Origin: Acidiphilium sp. C61
Lineage (GTDB): Bacteria; Pseudomonadota; Alphaproteobacteria; Acetobacterales; Acetobacteraceae
Assembly (NCBI RefSeq): GCF_902712915.1
Contig: NZ_CACTIA010000005.1
Span: forward strand, 1-64,000
Direction: 5' to 3'
Length of the DNA: 64,000 nt
Shown one piece after another: positions 43,516 through 53,093 of the stretch. The position numbers and the translations under genes are program-made. The notes beneath the pieces were generated by a model, which made no database searches, was not told where the DNA came from, and worked only from the letters and a program-made list of their open reading frames with translations. The first letter of the stretch is position 1, and the number at the start of each line of letters is the position of its first letter.

Positions 43516-44276
43516 GCCTTCTGAAACTCGAACATGTCGGCCGCCGGTTCGGCGCGCTCCAGGCTCTCAAGGATATCTCGCTCGCGGTCGAGCCGGGCGA
43601 ACTGCGCGCCGTGATCGGGCCGAACGGCGCGGGCAAGACCACGCTGTTCAACCTGATCAGCGGCTTCTTCCCGCCCACCGAGGGGCAGATCATCTTTGAC
43701 GGCCAGCCGATTACTGCGGTCAGCCCGAACGACCTGGTCCGCCGCGGCATCATCCGCACCTTCCAGATCACCCAGGTTTTCCTCTCGCTCTCGGTCTATG
43801 AGAATGTCCGCGTTGCGGTGGAGACGGCGATGGGCTTGCAGCTCCGCCCGTGGATCTCGCGGGCGACGCGCGCAAAGGTCGATGACAAGGTGGACGAACT
43901 GCTTCAGGTCACCCGCATCGCCGACAAGGCGGATCGCATCGTCGGCGAGATGTCGCATGGCGACCAGCGCGTGGTGGAAATCGGCATCGCCCTGTCGCGC
44001 CATCCGCGCCTGTTGCTGCTCGACGAGCCGACCGCCGGCATGGGGGATGAAGAAACCCACCACATGACCGACCTGATCCGCCGGCTCAACAAGGACCAGG
44101 GCATCACCATGCTGTTCGTCGAGCACGACATGGCGATCGTGTTCGGCATCGCCGACCGCATCACCGTGCTCGACAACGGCACCTTCCTTGCCGAGGGCAC
44201 GGCGGCGGAAATCTCCGCCAATCCCCGCGTCCAGAGCGCCTATCTTGGAACCGCCATCGAGGAGACCGCCGCATGA
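43512..44276 (+). CDS. branched-chain-type ABC transporter ATPase (LivG-like)
   Basis: 254 residues from a GTG overlapping the permease stop. Walker A GPNGAGKTTLFN, signature MSHGDQRVVEIG (a variant of LSGGQ seen in LivG proteins), Walker B LLLLDEPTAGMG, then VEHDM. Energises transport. Confidence 0.95.
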   Translation: MSLLKLEHVGRRFGALQALKDISLAVEPGELRAVIGPNGAGKTTLFNLISGFFPPTEGQIIFDGQPITAVSPNDLVRRGIIRTFQITQVFLSLSVYENVRVAVETAMGLQLRPWISRATRAKVDDKVDELLQVTRIADKADRIVGEMSHGDQRVVEIGIALSRHPRLLLLDEPTAGMGDEETHHMTDLIRRLNKDQGITMLFVEHDMAIVFGIADRITVLDNGTFLAEGTAAEISANPRVQSAYLGTAIEETAA

Positions 44277-44983
44277 GTGCCGTTCTCGAAGCCGAGGGCC
44301 TGCAGACCTATTACGGCAAGAGCCACATCCTGCACGGCGTTTCGCTGAAGGTGAACCAGGGCGAGCTGATCGCCCTGCTCGGCCGCAACGGCGCCGGCAA
44401 GACCACCACGATGCGCAGCGTCATGGGCCTCACCCCGCCGCGCGATGGCAACATCAAGCTGTTCGGCAAGGATGTGACTAAGGCGGCGTCCCATCGCATC
44501 GCCAATGCCGGCGTCGGCTATGTTCCCGAGGGTCGCAAGATTTTCGGGCACATGACGGTCCACGAGAACCTGCTCGTTCCCCCCGAGACCAAGGGGCCCT
44601 GGACCATCGAGACCATCTACAAGCTGTTCCCGCGGCTTGAGGAACGCAAGACGAGCAAGGGCGGACGACTCTCCGGCGGCGAGCAGGAAATGCTCGCCAT
44701 TGCTCGCGCGCTGCTGCTGAACCCCAAGTTCCTGATCCTCGACGAGCCTTCCCAAGGGCTTGCCCCCGTCATCGTGCAGGAAGTGATGCGCACGATCGGG
44801 AGGATGAAAAACGAGGGGATGTCGATCCTGCTGGTCGAGCAGAACGCGCATCTCGCCCTGCAACTCGCAGACCGGGCCTATGTGCTTTCCGACGGCGAGG
44901 TCGCCTATGACGGCTCCGCCGCCGAACTTGGCGCCGATACCGAGCGGATGGAACACCTCGCCGGCGTCAGCCACGTAGGCTGA
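44273..44983 (+). CDS. branched-chain-type ABC transporter ATPase (LivF-like)
   Basis: 236 residues: GRNGAGKTTTMRSVMGL, LSGGEQEMLAIARAL, FLILDEPSQGLAP and LLVEQNAH. Second ATPase of the transporter. The last codons and the stop lie within a hairpin (44964-44986). Confidence 0.95.
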   Translation: MSAVLEAEGLQTYYGKSHILHGVSLKVNQGELIALLGRNGAGKTTTMRSVMGLTPPRDGNIKLFGKDVTKAASHRIANAGVGYVPEGRKIFGHMTVHENLLVPPETKGPWTIETIYKLFPRLEERKTSKGGRLSGGEQEMLAIARALLLNPKFLILDEPSQGLAPVIVQEVMRTIGRMKNEGMSILLVEQNAHLALQLADRAYVLSDGEVAYDGSAAELGADTERMEHLAGVSHVG

Positions 44984-45020
44984 CGCTTTCACGTTCGGCG
45001 TCAGCCATCTAGGCTGATGC
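44964..45020 (+). terminator. two tandem hairpins at the end of the transporter operon
   Basis: Stem GCGTCAGCC/GGCTGACGC (44964-44986) and a near copy GCGTCAGCC/GGCTGATGC (44998-45020). There is no T run after either, so they may act as Rho-type ends or RNA-stabilising stems rather than classical intrinsic terminators. Confidence 0.6.
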
Positions 45021-45070
45021 TGGAGCGATTGGCGTCACGGCGCCGTTCCGTTAAGCATGGCAGGTCAGTC

Positions 45071-46300
45071 ATGAGGCCTGCCATGTCATCCATCGCCGAC
45101 TCCCCTGCCGCCACGACAGCTACCGATCGCGAGGCCGCGAAAGTCATGGCGGCGGGCATTGCCAGCATGGTCCTTACGGTCGGCCTTGCCCGTTTCCTCT
45201 ACACGCCGCTCCTGCCGGTGATGCAGGAGCAGGCGCATCTCTCCATCACCGGCGGCGGCTGGCTCGCGACGGTAAATTATGCCGGCTACATGAGCGGCAC
45301 CCTCCTGATCGCCGCGATCGGCGACCTGCGCACCCGCTTCCTGTTCTACCGCGCCCTGCTCGGCATCGCCGTCATCACCACGGCGGCGATGGGCCTGACC
45401 ACCAACCTGGTCGCCTGGGCGGTGCTGCGCTTCTTCGCCGGGATGACGGCGGTGGGCGCGCTGCTGCTCGGCACCGGGCTGATGCTTGCCTGGCTGCGCC
45501 ATCATGGCAGGCGACTCGAACTCGGCGTGCCCTTTGGCGGCCTCGGGCTTGGCATCGTCGTCTCCGGCCTGCTGCCGATGGCGATGGCCGGCCGGCTCGA
45601 CTGGGCGGGCGAGTGGATTGCCTCCGGCCTGTTCGGCATCGTCTTCCTGATCCCCGCCTGGGCGTGGATGCCGATGCCGAAACCTGCCGATCCCGCCGGA
45701 CCCGCCGCCCTGGCGGACACGCCGCCCGTCGCCCGTTGGATGGTGCTGTTCGTCGCCGCCTATTTCTGCGCCGGCGTCGGCTATGTCGTCAGCGCCACCT
45801 TCATCGTCGCCCTGGTGGCGCATCTGCCGGCGCTGCGCGGCATGGGGAATCTGGTCTGGGTCGTGGTCGGCCTCGGCGCGATCCCGACCGCCCCGCTGTG
45901 GGACCGCGTTGCCCGCCGCACGGGCGATATCAGGGCACTGCTCGGCGCCTTCGCCCTGCTCACGCTCAGCATCGTGATCGGCGCGATCACGCGCGGCGTC
46001 GCACTCTCGCTGTTCGGCGCGGCACTCTATGGCTGTTCGTTCAACGGCGTCACCAGCATGACGCTGACGATCATCGGGCGGCTCTATCCGCGCAATCCGT
46101 CGAAGGCGATGGCGCGGATGACGATCAGCTTCGGCGCCGCGCAGATCATCGCGCCCGCCGTCTCCGGCTATATCGCGGCACTCACCGGCAGTTACGACGG
46201 CGCGTTATGGATGGCAGCTTCGGTGATGGTCACCGGCATGGCCTGCCTGCTGCTGCTCCCGCGCCGACGCACGCAGGCGGCAGCCGAAGCCGCCGCCTGA
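45071..46300 (+). CDS. MFS transporter, YbfB/YjiJ-like
   Basis: 409 residues with about 12 membrane segments: AAGIASMVLTVGLARFLYTP, LLPVMQEQAHLSITGGGWLA and NYAGYMSGTLL are characteristic of the YbfB/YjiJ group. Probably an exporter or organic-acid carrier; substrate unknown. The ATG at 45071 is used; further ATGs (45083) follow. Convergent with ilvD, 12 bp apart. Confidence 0.88.
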   Translation: MRPAMSSIADSPAATTATDREAAKVMAAGIASMVLTVGLARFLYTPLLPVMQEQAHLSITGGGWLATVNYAGYMSGTLLIAAIGDLRTRFLFYRALLGIAVITTAAMGLTTNLVAWAVLRFFAGMTAVGALLLGTGLMLAWLRHHGRRLELGVPFGGLGLGIVVSGLLPMAMAGRLDWAGEWIASGLFGIVFLIPAWAWMPMPKPADPAGPAALADTPPVARWMVLFVAAYFCAGVGYVVSATFIVALVAHLPALRGMGNLVWVVVGLGAIPTAPLWDRVARRTGDIRALLGAFALLTLSIVIGAITRGVALSLFGAALYGCSFNGVTSMTLTIIGRLYPRNPSKAMARMTISFGAAQIIAPAVSGYIAALTGSYDGALWMAASVMVTGMACLLLLPRRRTQAAAEAAA

Positions 46301-46312
46301 TCCGTATGGTCG

Positions 46313-48166
46313 TCAGCGCCCGCGCTGCACCTGCGTCACGTCGCGCACCGCGCCGTTGGCGGCACTCGTGGTCAGCGCGGCATAGGCCTGCAGCGCGGCA
46401 CTAACCACGCGCTCGCGCGCCGCCGGGCGCCATGCCGCCTTGCCCTTTGCCTCCATCGCCGCGCGCCGCGCCTCGAGCGTCGCCTCGTCGAGCTTCACGT
46501 CGAGCTTGCGGTTCGGGATGTCGATGGCGATGATGTCACCCTCCTCGACCAGGCCGATCGCTCCGCCCTGCGCCGCTTCCGGCGAGATATGCCCGATCGA
46601 AAGCCCCGCCGTGCCGCCGGAGAACCGCCCGTCGGTGATCAGCGCGCAGGATTTCCCGAGGCCCTTCGATTTCAGATACGAGGTCGGATACAGCATTTCC
46701 TGCATTCCCGGCCCGCCTTTCGGCCCCTCGTAGCGGATCAGCACCACGTCGCCCGCCTTGACCTTGTCACCGAGAATGCCGGCGACCGCATCTTCCTGGC
46801 TCTCGAAGATCCGTGCCGGTCCCTCGAAGACGAGGATCGAGGCATCGACCCCCGCCGTCTTCACGATCGCGCCGTCGAGCGCGATGTTGCCATACAGAAC
46901 CGCGAGCCCGCCATCCTTGCTGAACGCATGTTCGGCGTCGCGGATGACGCCCTTCTCGCGGTCAAGATCGAGGTTCTCGTAGCGCCGGCTCTGGCTGAAC
47001 GCCTCGGTCGTCCGCACCCCGCCGGGGGCCGCGCTGTAGAGCGTCTTTGCCGTCTCGCCGCCGCGCATCACGTCCCAGCGGTCGATCGCCTCGCCGAGCG
47101 TCTTCTCATGCACCGTGGAGCAGTCGCGATGGATCAGACCGGCGCGGTCGAGCGCGCCGAGAATGGCCATGATGCCGCCGGCGCGGTGAACATCCTCCAT
47201 GTGGACATTGCTGACCGAGGGCGAGACCTTGCAGAGATTGGGCACCCGGCGCGAGAGCCGGTCGATATCCGCCATGGTGAAGTTCAGCTCGCCCTCGCGC
47301 GCCGCAGCCAGCAGATGCAGCACCGTGTTGGTCGATCCGCCCATCGCGATGTCGAGCGACATCGCGTTCTCGAACGCCTTGAACCCGCCGATCTGCCGCG
47401 GCAGCACGCCCTCGTCGTCCTGCTCGTAATAGCGCCGCGCGAGATCGACGATCTGCCATCCCGCCTCGACGAACAGCCGCTTGCGGTCGGCATGGGTGGC
47501 GAGCAGCGAGCCGTTGCCCGGCAGGGCAAGGCCGAGCGCCTCGGTCAGGCAGTTCATCGAATTGGCGGTGAACATGCCCGAACACGAGCCGCAGGTGGGG
47601 CAGGCGGAGCGTTCCATCACCGCCGCCTGCTCGTCGGTCTTGGTCGGGTCGGCGGCGACGACCATGGCGGTGATCAGGTCGGCCGCCTTGGTCTCGCCAT
47701 CGGCGATGTATTTGCCCGCCTCCATCGGCCCGCCCGAGACGAAGATGGTCGGGATGTTCAGCCGCATCGCCGCCATCAGCATGCCCGGCGTGATCTTGTC
47801 GCAGTTGGAAATGCAGACCAGCGCATCGGCGCAATGGGCATTGACCATGTATTCCACGGCATCGGCGATCAGCTCGCGCGAGGGCAGCGAATACAGCATC
47901 CCGCCATGGCCCATGGCGATCCCGTCATCGACGGCGATGGTATTGAATTCCTTCGCCACGCCGCCGGCGGCCTCGATCTCGCGGGCGACGAGCTGGCCGA
48001 GATCCTTCAGGTGCACATGGCCGGGCACGAACTGGGTGAAGGAATTGGCGATGGCGATGATCGGCTTGCCGAAATCCGCATCGCCCATGCCGGTTGCGCG
48101 CCAGAGTGCGCGGGCGCCCGCCATGTTGCGGCCGTGGGTGGAGGTGCGGGAACGGTATTGGGGCAT
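46313..48166 (-). CDS. ilvD: dihydroxy-acid dehydratase
   Basis: 617 residues, full length. [20 protein letters not shown] and [20 protein letters not shown] hold the iron-sulphur cysteines; [20 protein letters not shown] is the C-terminal signature. Converts 2,3-dihydroxy-3-methylvalerate/isovalerate to the 2-keto acids in isoleucine and valine synthesis. Confidence 0.97.
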   Translation of the reverse strand: MPQYRSRTSTHGRNMAGARALWRATGMGDADFGKPIIAIANSFTQFVPGHVHLKDLGQLVAREIEAAGGVAKEFNTIAVDDGIAMGHGGMLYSLPSRELIADAVEYMVNAHCADALVCISNCDKITPGMLMAAMRLNIPTIFVSGGPMEAGKYIADGETKAADLITAMVVAADPTKTDEQAAVMERSACPTCGSCSGMFTANSMNCLTEALGLALPGNGSLLATHADRKRLFVEAGWQIVDLARRYYEQDDEGVLPRQIGGFKAFENAMSLDIAMGGSTNTVLHLLAAAREGELNFTMADIDRLSRRVPNLCKVSPSVSNVHMEDVHRAGGIMAILGALDRAGLIHRDCSTVHEKTLGEAIDRWDVMRGGETAKTLYSAAPGGVRTTEAFSQSRRYENLDLDREKGVIRDAEHAFSKDGGLAVLYGNIALDGAIVKTAGVDASILVFEGPARIFESQEDAVAGILGDKVKAGDVVLIRYEGPKGGPGMQEMLYPTSYLKSKGLGKSCALITDGRFSGGTAGLSIGHISPEAAQGGAIGLVEEGDIIAIDIPNRKLDVKLDEATLEARRAAMEAKGKAAWRPAARERVVSAALQAYAALTTSAANGAVRDVTQVQRGR

Positions 48167-48227
48167 GGTGTCTCGTTTCCAGTCTGGCGATTTTGACGGA
48201 TATTATAGGGTCAGCGAAGGTGCCGCG

Positions 48228-48434
48228 CTACCCTGCGTCGGTCAGGGCAAATACCCGCAGCGCCGAGGCAAGCGGGCGCTCGGGGTCGCGGGCCGCGTCC
48301 ACCTCACGGACCAGCGTGCCGAGCGCCACGCCCCGCCGCGCCGCCGCCGCCTCCAGCGCTGCCCAGAATTCCGGCTCCAGCGCCACGCTGGTGCGGTGTC
48401 CGGACAGCGAAAGGCTGCGCTTTTCGAGACTCAT
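48228..48434 (-). CDS. ribbon-helix-helix domain protein
   Basis: 68 residues: RSLSLSGHRTSVALEPEFWA then ALEAAAARRGVALGTLVREV, the pattern of the RHH_4 (aryl-sulfate sulfotransferase-like) DNA-binding family. Its ATG overlaps the stop of the HpnN-like gene, so it is cotranscribed with it. Confidence 0.82.
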   Translation of the reverse strand: MSLEKRSLSLSGHRTSVALEPEFWAALEAAAARRGVALGTLVREVDAARDPERPLASALRVFALTDAG

Positions 48435-51007
48435 TCCCGGCGTGGCAGCACGGAGAGCAGCGCGGGCAGGAAAACGAAAGTGGCGATCAGCACCGCCACC
48501 AGGCTCAGCAGCAGCAATTCGCCAAGGCTCGCCGTGCCGCGATCACGCGAGGCGGCGAGCGATCCGAAGGCGGTGCCGGTGGTCAATGCGGAGAACAGCA
48601 CCGCCCGGGCCGTGGCCGAACCCAGCAAATGTTTCATGCCGTCGCGCCAGTTCATCACGAAATACACGTTGAACGACACGCCGACCCCGAGCAGCAGCGG
48701 CAGGGCGATGATGTTCGCGTAGTTCAGCTGCAGCCCGGCGAGATGGGCGAACAGGGCGGTCAGAAAGGCCGACAGCGCCAGGGTCAGCACCACCAGCGCC
48801 GAATCCCGCGCCGAGCGCAGAAACAGCATCAGGATCAGCGCGATCGCGACGGCGGCCAGCGCCGCGGCCTCGCGGAAGGCACCGAGGATCGTATCCGCCG
48901 TCGCCACCGTGGTCGCCGCCGGCCCGGCGGCAACCGGCACCACCGTCTCCACCGCCCGCACGAAGCGCCACAGCCCCGCAGAGCGCTGCGCCGCCGCGGT
49001 CGGGATCACCTGCACCCGCACCGCGCCATCCGGCAGGAACCAGTCCCGCCGCACCGATTCCGGCAGGTTCGCCGCCGTGATCTCCTGCGGTGAGAGCGCC
49101 TGGTTCAACCGTTGCAGCGCATCCGGCAGGTAGCGGGTCAGGGCAGCGTTCATCGCCATTACCCGCTCATCGGGGGCGGATTTCAGCTGTTCCAGCGCAG
49201 CACCGATGCCGCGCAGCGGCGAATCTTGCGGCAGCTTGTCCGCCACCGCGGCGATCGCCGCCGCGGCTTTGGCCGCCGCCGCGCGCAGACGCTCGGGGCT
49301 GGCCGCCGGCGGCGCGCCGGTCGCAAGGCTCGGCGCCAGAATGCCCTGCGTCTGCTGGATCATGCCGAGCTTGGCGCTCTGGTGCTGCGGCACGAAGGTG
49401 GCCCCGGAAATCACCTGCGCCACCTCGGGCAGCTTGCCGAGCCGCGCCGAAAGCGCGCGTGCATCCGTCACGTTCTTGGCCAGAACGTTGATGTAGAAGG
49501 GATTCGTCACCGATTTGCCGAGCAGCGAGTGCAGCGTCCGCATCGCCTCGGTGTTCGGGTTCTGGGTATCGAGCGGGTTGGCGTCGAATTGCAGCGTCGC
49601 GGCGGCGAGAATCCCGGCGAGCGCGGTCGCGGCGAATACGCCGAGCACTGCGCGGCCATGGCGGCGCAGCGTGCCATCCGCCCAGTCGCCGATCGGAAAG
49701 CCGATCCGCTCCACCTCGCCGCGCGGTCGGGTGAAGGCCAGCAGCGCGGGGAGGAAGCTGATCGTGCAGAAGAAGGCGATCACCATGCCGATGCCGGCGA
49801 TCAGCCCAAGCTCGGCGACACCGACGAAGCTGGTCGGCACGAAGGCGAGAAAGCCGCAGGCCGTCGCCCCGGCGGCCAGCGCGATCTGCAGCCCCGCCTC
49901 GTCCGCCGCCCCGATCAGCGCCAGCGCGGGGTCGTCCACCCGGTGGCGCACGTCGCGCAGCCGCACGCAGAACTGGATCGCGAAATCGACCGCGAGCCCG
50001 ACGAACAGGATCGCGAACGCCACCGAAATCAGGTTCAGCGTGCCGATGGCGAGGGCGGCGAAGCTGATCGTCAGTGCCAGCCCGGCGAGCAGTGTGGCAA
50101 GGATCGGCACGATCATCCGCCACGACCGCACCGCCAGCACGAGCCAGAGCGTGATCAGCGCGGTGCTGATCAGCAGGCCGGCCACCATCCCCTGGGTCAG
50201 GCTCGCGAACTGCTCGTCCGAGAGGGGGATCTGCCCGGTATAGCTGATCCGCGCCGCGCCGTCCTTCACCTCCGGCAGCCCGGCGATGATCCGGCGCAGC
50301 GCCGCCGTCGCCACCCCGCCCGGCTGCAGCGCGCCATGATCGAGCACGGGATGGATCAGCACGAAGCGCACATCGCCCTGCTCGGCGGCCACCCCCGGCA
50401 TCAGCAACGACTGCCAGGACAGCGGCGTCGCATGGCCCGCGGCGGCGGCATCAAGCGCCTTGCGGAATGTGTCGAGCTGGGCGCGATAGGGGGCGAGATT
50501 GGCCTGCCCCGCGCCAACCCCCACCGCCATCAGATCGATCGCCCTGAACAGCCCGGCGGCGGAGGGATCGGCGGAGAGCTGGCCGAGAAAAGGCTGTGCG
50601 ATCACGATCGCGTTCAGCAATTTCGCGAGCTGGGTCTCGGGCAGCAGCAGCAGCCCGTCGCGGTCGTAGAAGCTGCCGGTGCCGGGGCGCGTGGCATCGT
50701 GGAAATCGACCTTGTCTGCCGCCACCTTCGCCGCCAGCGCCCTGGCCGCCGCATCTGCCGTTTCCGGCACATCGGCCCGCACCACCGCGACAATGAGGTT
50801 CTGGAACTGCGGAAACGCCTTGTCGAATTTCATCTGCTCCTGCCGCCAGGGCAGGCTGGCGGCGAAGAGGTGATCGGTATTGGTGTCGATGCCGAGATGC
50901 GTCGCGGTATAGGCGAGCCCGAGCACGATGGCGGCGAGATAGGCCGCGATCACCGCGCGCGCGTGGCGTCGGCTCAGCGCAACCGCGGTCATGATCAGTC
51001 TTCGCAT
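48431..51007 (-). CDS. hpnN: hopanoid-associated RND transporter
   Basis: 858 residues: MMPL/RND exporter with an N-terminal membrane helix, a large periplasmic loop (THLGIDTNTDHLFAASLPWR), transmembrane clusters (LVLAVRSWRMIVPILATLLA, FVGLAVDFAIQFCVRLRDVR) and a repeated second half. This matches HpnN, which moves hopanoids to the outer membrane. Other hopanoid genes are not in the window. Confidence 0.88.
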   Translation of the reverse strand: MRRLIMTAVALSRRHARAVIAAYLAAIVLGLAYTATHLGIDTNTDHLFAASLPWRQEQMKFDKAFPQFQNLIVAVVRADVPETADAAARALAAKVAADKVDFHDATRPGTGSFYDRDGLLLLPETQLAKLLNAIVIAQPFLGQLSADPSAAGLFRAIDLMAVGVGAGQANLAPYRAQLDTFRKALDAAAAGHATPLSWQSLLMPGVAAEQGDVRFVLIHPVLDHGALQPGGVATAALRRIIAGLPEVKDGAARISYTGQIPLSDEQFASLTQGMVAGLLISTALITLWLVLAVRSWRMIVPILATLLAGLALTISFAALAIGTLNLISVAFAILFVGLAVDFAIQFCVRLRDVRHRVDDPALALIGAADEAGLQIALAAGATACGFLAFVPTSFVGVAELGLIAGIGMVIAFFCTISFLPALLAFTRPRGEVERIGFPIGDWADGTLRRHGRAVLGVFAATALAGILAAATLQFDANPLDTQNPNTEAMRTLHSLLGKSVTNPFYINVLAKNVTDARALSARLGKLPEVAQVISGATFVPQHQSAKLGMIQQTQGILAPSLATGAPPAASPERLRAAAAKAAAAIAAVADKLPQDSPLRGIGAALEQLKSAPDERVMAMNAALTRYLPDALQRLNQALSPQEITAANLPESVRRDWFLPDGAVRVQVIPTAAAQRSAGLWRFVRAVETVVPVAAGPAATTVATADTILGAFREAAALAAVAIALILMLFLRSARDSALVVLTLALSAFLTALFAHLAGLQLNYANIIALPLLLGVGVSFNVYFVMNWRDGMKHLLGSATARAVLFSALTTGTAFGSLAASRDRGTASLGELLLLSLVAVLIATFVFLPALLSVLPRRE

Positions 51008-51049
51008 CGAACGGTTCCGCTCAAGGATCGCATGAAGGGGGCCGGCGCA

Positions 51050-52033
51050 TCAGCCGCGGATGAGCGCGTCCGGCACGCCAAGCCCCGACGCGCGCAGTGC
51101 CACCGCCGCGCCGGGGTGAAACGGTACCGGCGAGCTATGGTCGATCCAGCCGGGGCCAAGCCGCGCGGGACCGCTGCCGGGCAGATCGCGCAGCAGATCC
51201 GTCCGGTGCTGCATCGCCGTCGTTGTCAGCACGCCGGCGATGCTCCGCGGCAGGCTCGCGGCGCCGATGGCGATGGCCTCGGAGCCGATTGTCGCCACTG
51301 CGGCGGAGAGGTGAGGCAGCGTATGGCGCCCGATCACCGCCGCGCCGATGCCGGGCAGCGCCCTGGCCGCCGCCACGATCTCGTCATGCGCGAAGCCGAT
51401 CAGGTTGAAACCGCCGCGAGCGGCCGCCTCGCGCACCGAAGGCAACGGGGTGATGCCGAAGAAGGCGCACGCGTCGAGCTGTCCGCGATGCAGCAGGTCG
51501 ATCTGCTCGCCATAGAGCCCCTCGATCGCGAGCCGTGGCCTGATCCCGGCAGCGGCAAGCGCCTCCGGGGCCAGCACCGCGCCGGCGCCCCCCGCAGGGC
51601 CGACGCCGATCACTTTTCCGGCAAGATCCCGCAGCCGGCGGATGCGGCTGCGGGCCGGGGCAAAAATCTGCAGGCTGGCACCGCAAATCGGGAACAGGGC
51701 CCGAAATCCCTGGAGCTTCACGCCGCTGGTCCACGTCCCCCGGCCGGCCCAGGCCTGGTTGGCGACGGCGAGCACCACGAGGCCGAGCTGCGCCGCGTTC
51801 TGTTCCACCAGCAGCACGTTCGCAGCACTGCCGCCGGAGGCGCGATAGGACACCGAAATCCGCGCCGATTTCTGCGCCGCCTGCCCCCAGGCCTGGCCAT
51901 ATACCGAAAATCCGCCGCCCGGCTGCCCGGTGCCCATCGTCAGGGCGAGCGGAATGGCCGAAAGCTCGGCGGCCCGTGCGGCCAGCGGCGCTCCCATCAT
52001 CGCTCCAAGAACCGCGCGCCGTCCCCGCGCCAT
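51050..52033 (-). CDS. TAXI-family TRAP-type solute-binding protein
   Basis: 327 residues from the ATG at 52033, preceded by AAGGAG. The signal peptide MARGRRAVLGAMMGAPLAARA precedes LALTMGTGQPGGGFSVYGQA, the TAXI-family opening. Contains SGGSAANVLLVEQNAAQLG and GPAGGAGAVLAPEAL. Binds a small acid in the periplasm; no TRAP membrane subunits are adjacent, so partners must be elsewhere. Confidence 0.86.
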   Translation of the reverse strand: MARGRRAVLGAMMGAPLAARAAELSAIPLALTMGTGQPGGGFSVYGQAWGQAAQKSARISVSYRASGGSAANVLLVEQNAAQLGLVVLAVANQAWAGRGTWTSGVKLQGFRALFPICGASLQIFAPARSRIRRLRDLAGKVIGVGPAGGAGAVLAPEALAAAGIRPRLAIEGLYGEQIDLLHRGQLDACAFFGITPLPSVREAAARGGFNLIGFAHDEIVAAARALPGIGAAVIGRHTLPHLSAAVATIGSEAIAIGAASLPRSIAGVLTTTAMQHRTDLLRDLPGSGPARLGPGWIDHSSPVPFHPGAAVALRASGLGVPDALIRG

Positions 52034-52142
52034 GTCGCATCTCCTTGCCATTCGCCGCATCGTTGCGCCCGATCCGGGCAAATTCGGGGCAAAGCATGCC
52101 CTCATGGCCCGGTTAAAGCCCGAAGCGGCCTGGGGGGCAAAC

Positions 52143-53093
52143 TCAGGTCAGGTTGCGGATCCGCTCCAGCCCGGCCAGCAGGGCCGCGCGGATGCCTGGC
52201 TCCAGCGCCGAATGCCCTGCATCCGGCACCACCGTCAGCCGCGCGGCAGGCCAGGCGGCGGCGAGGTCGAAGGCGGAGTTGGGCGGGCAGATCATGTCGT
52301 AGCGCCCCTGCACGATCTCCGCCGGCACGCCGGCCAGCCGCCCCATTCCGGCGAGCAGCCCGTCCGGCGGCAGGAACAGGTTGTTGAGGAAATAATATGC
52401 CTCGATCCGCGCGAGCCCGAGCGAGGTGCGGTCCTGCGCGAAGGCGCTGACCGTCTCGTAGCTCGGCAGCAGCGTCGAGCATGACCCCTCATAGACCGAC
52501 CACGCCTGCGCCGCCGGGAGGTGGATCGCCGGATTGGGATCGCAGAGCCGGCGGAAATAACTCCCCAGCAGGTCACCGCGCTCCGCCTCGGGCAGGAAGT
52601 TCACCAGCGCCGCGTGGGCGTCAGGGAAGAAGCGGGCGATGCCTTCGAGGAACCAGTCCACCTCGCTCGGCCGGCCGAGGAAGATTCCGCGCAGCACCAT
52701 GCCCATCACACGCTCGGGATGCGCCTGGGCATAGGCCAGCGCGAGGGTCGAGCCCCAGGAGCCGCCGAACAGCAGGACCTGCCTTATGCCGAGATGCTCG
52801 CGCAGCGCCTCGATATCCTCGATCAGCGCCGGCGTCGTGTTCCGCTCCAGGCTGCCGAGCGGCGTCGAACGCCCGGCGCCGCGCTGGTCGAAGATCACCA
52901 CGCGCCAGAATGCAGGGTCGAAGAAGCGCCGATGCACCGCGCCTGCGCCGGCGCCCGGCCCGCCATGCAGGAACAGCACCGGCCGCCCGCGGGGATTGCC
53001 CACCTGCTCCCAATAGATCACATGCCCGTCGCTGACCGGCAGATACCCCGTCTGATACGGGCCAACCTCGGGAAACAGATCACCGCGCGGCAT
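52143..53093 (-). CDS. pip: proline iminopeptidase
   Basis: 316 residues, alpha/beta hydrolase: VLFLHGGPGAGAGAVHRRFF with HGGPG at 43-47, FDQRGAGRSTP, nucleophile Ser112 in LLFGGSWGSTLALAYAQAHP, and VVPDAGHSALEPGI carrying the catalytic histidine. Removes N-terminal proline from peptides. Its start overlaps the 3' end of the aminotransferase gene. Confidence 0.95.
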   Translation of the reverse strand: MPRGDLFPEVGPYQTGYLPVSDGHVIYWEQVGNPRGRPVLFLHGGPGAGAGAVHRRFFDPAFWRVVIFDQRGAGRSTPLGSLERNTTPALIEDIEALREHLGIRQVLLFGGSWGSTLALAYAQAHPERVMGMVLRGIFLGRPSEVDWFLEGIARFFPDAHAALVNFLPEAERGDLLGSYFRRLCDPNPAIHLPAAQAWSVYEGSCSTLLPSYETVSAFAQDRTSLGLARIEAYYFLNNLFLPPDGLLAGMGRLAGVPAEIVQGRYDMICPPNSAFDLAAAWPAARLTVVPDAGHSALEPGIRAALLAGLERIRNLT

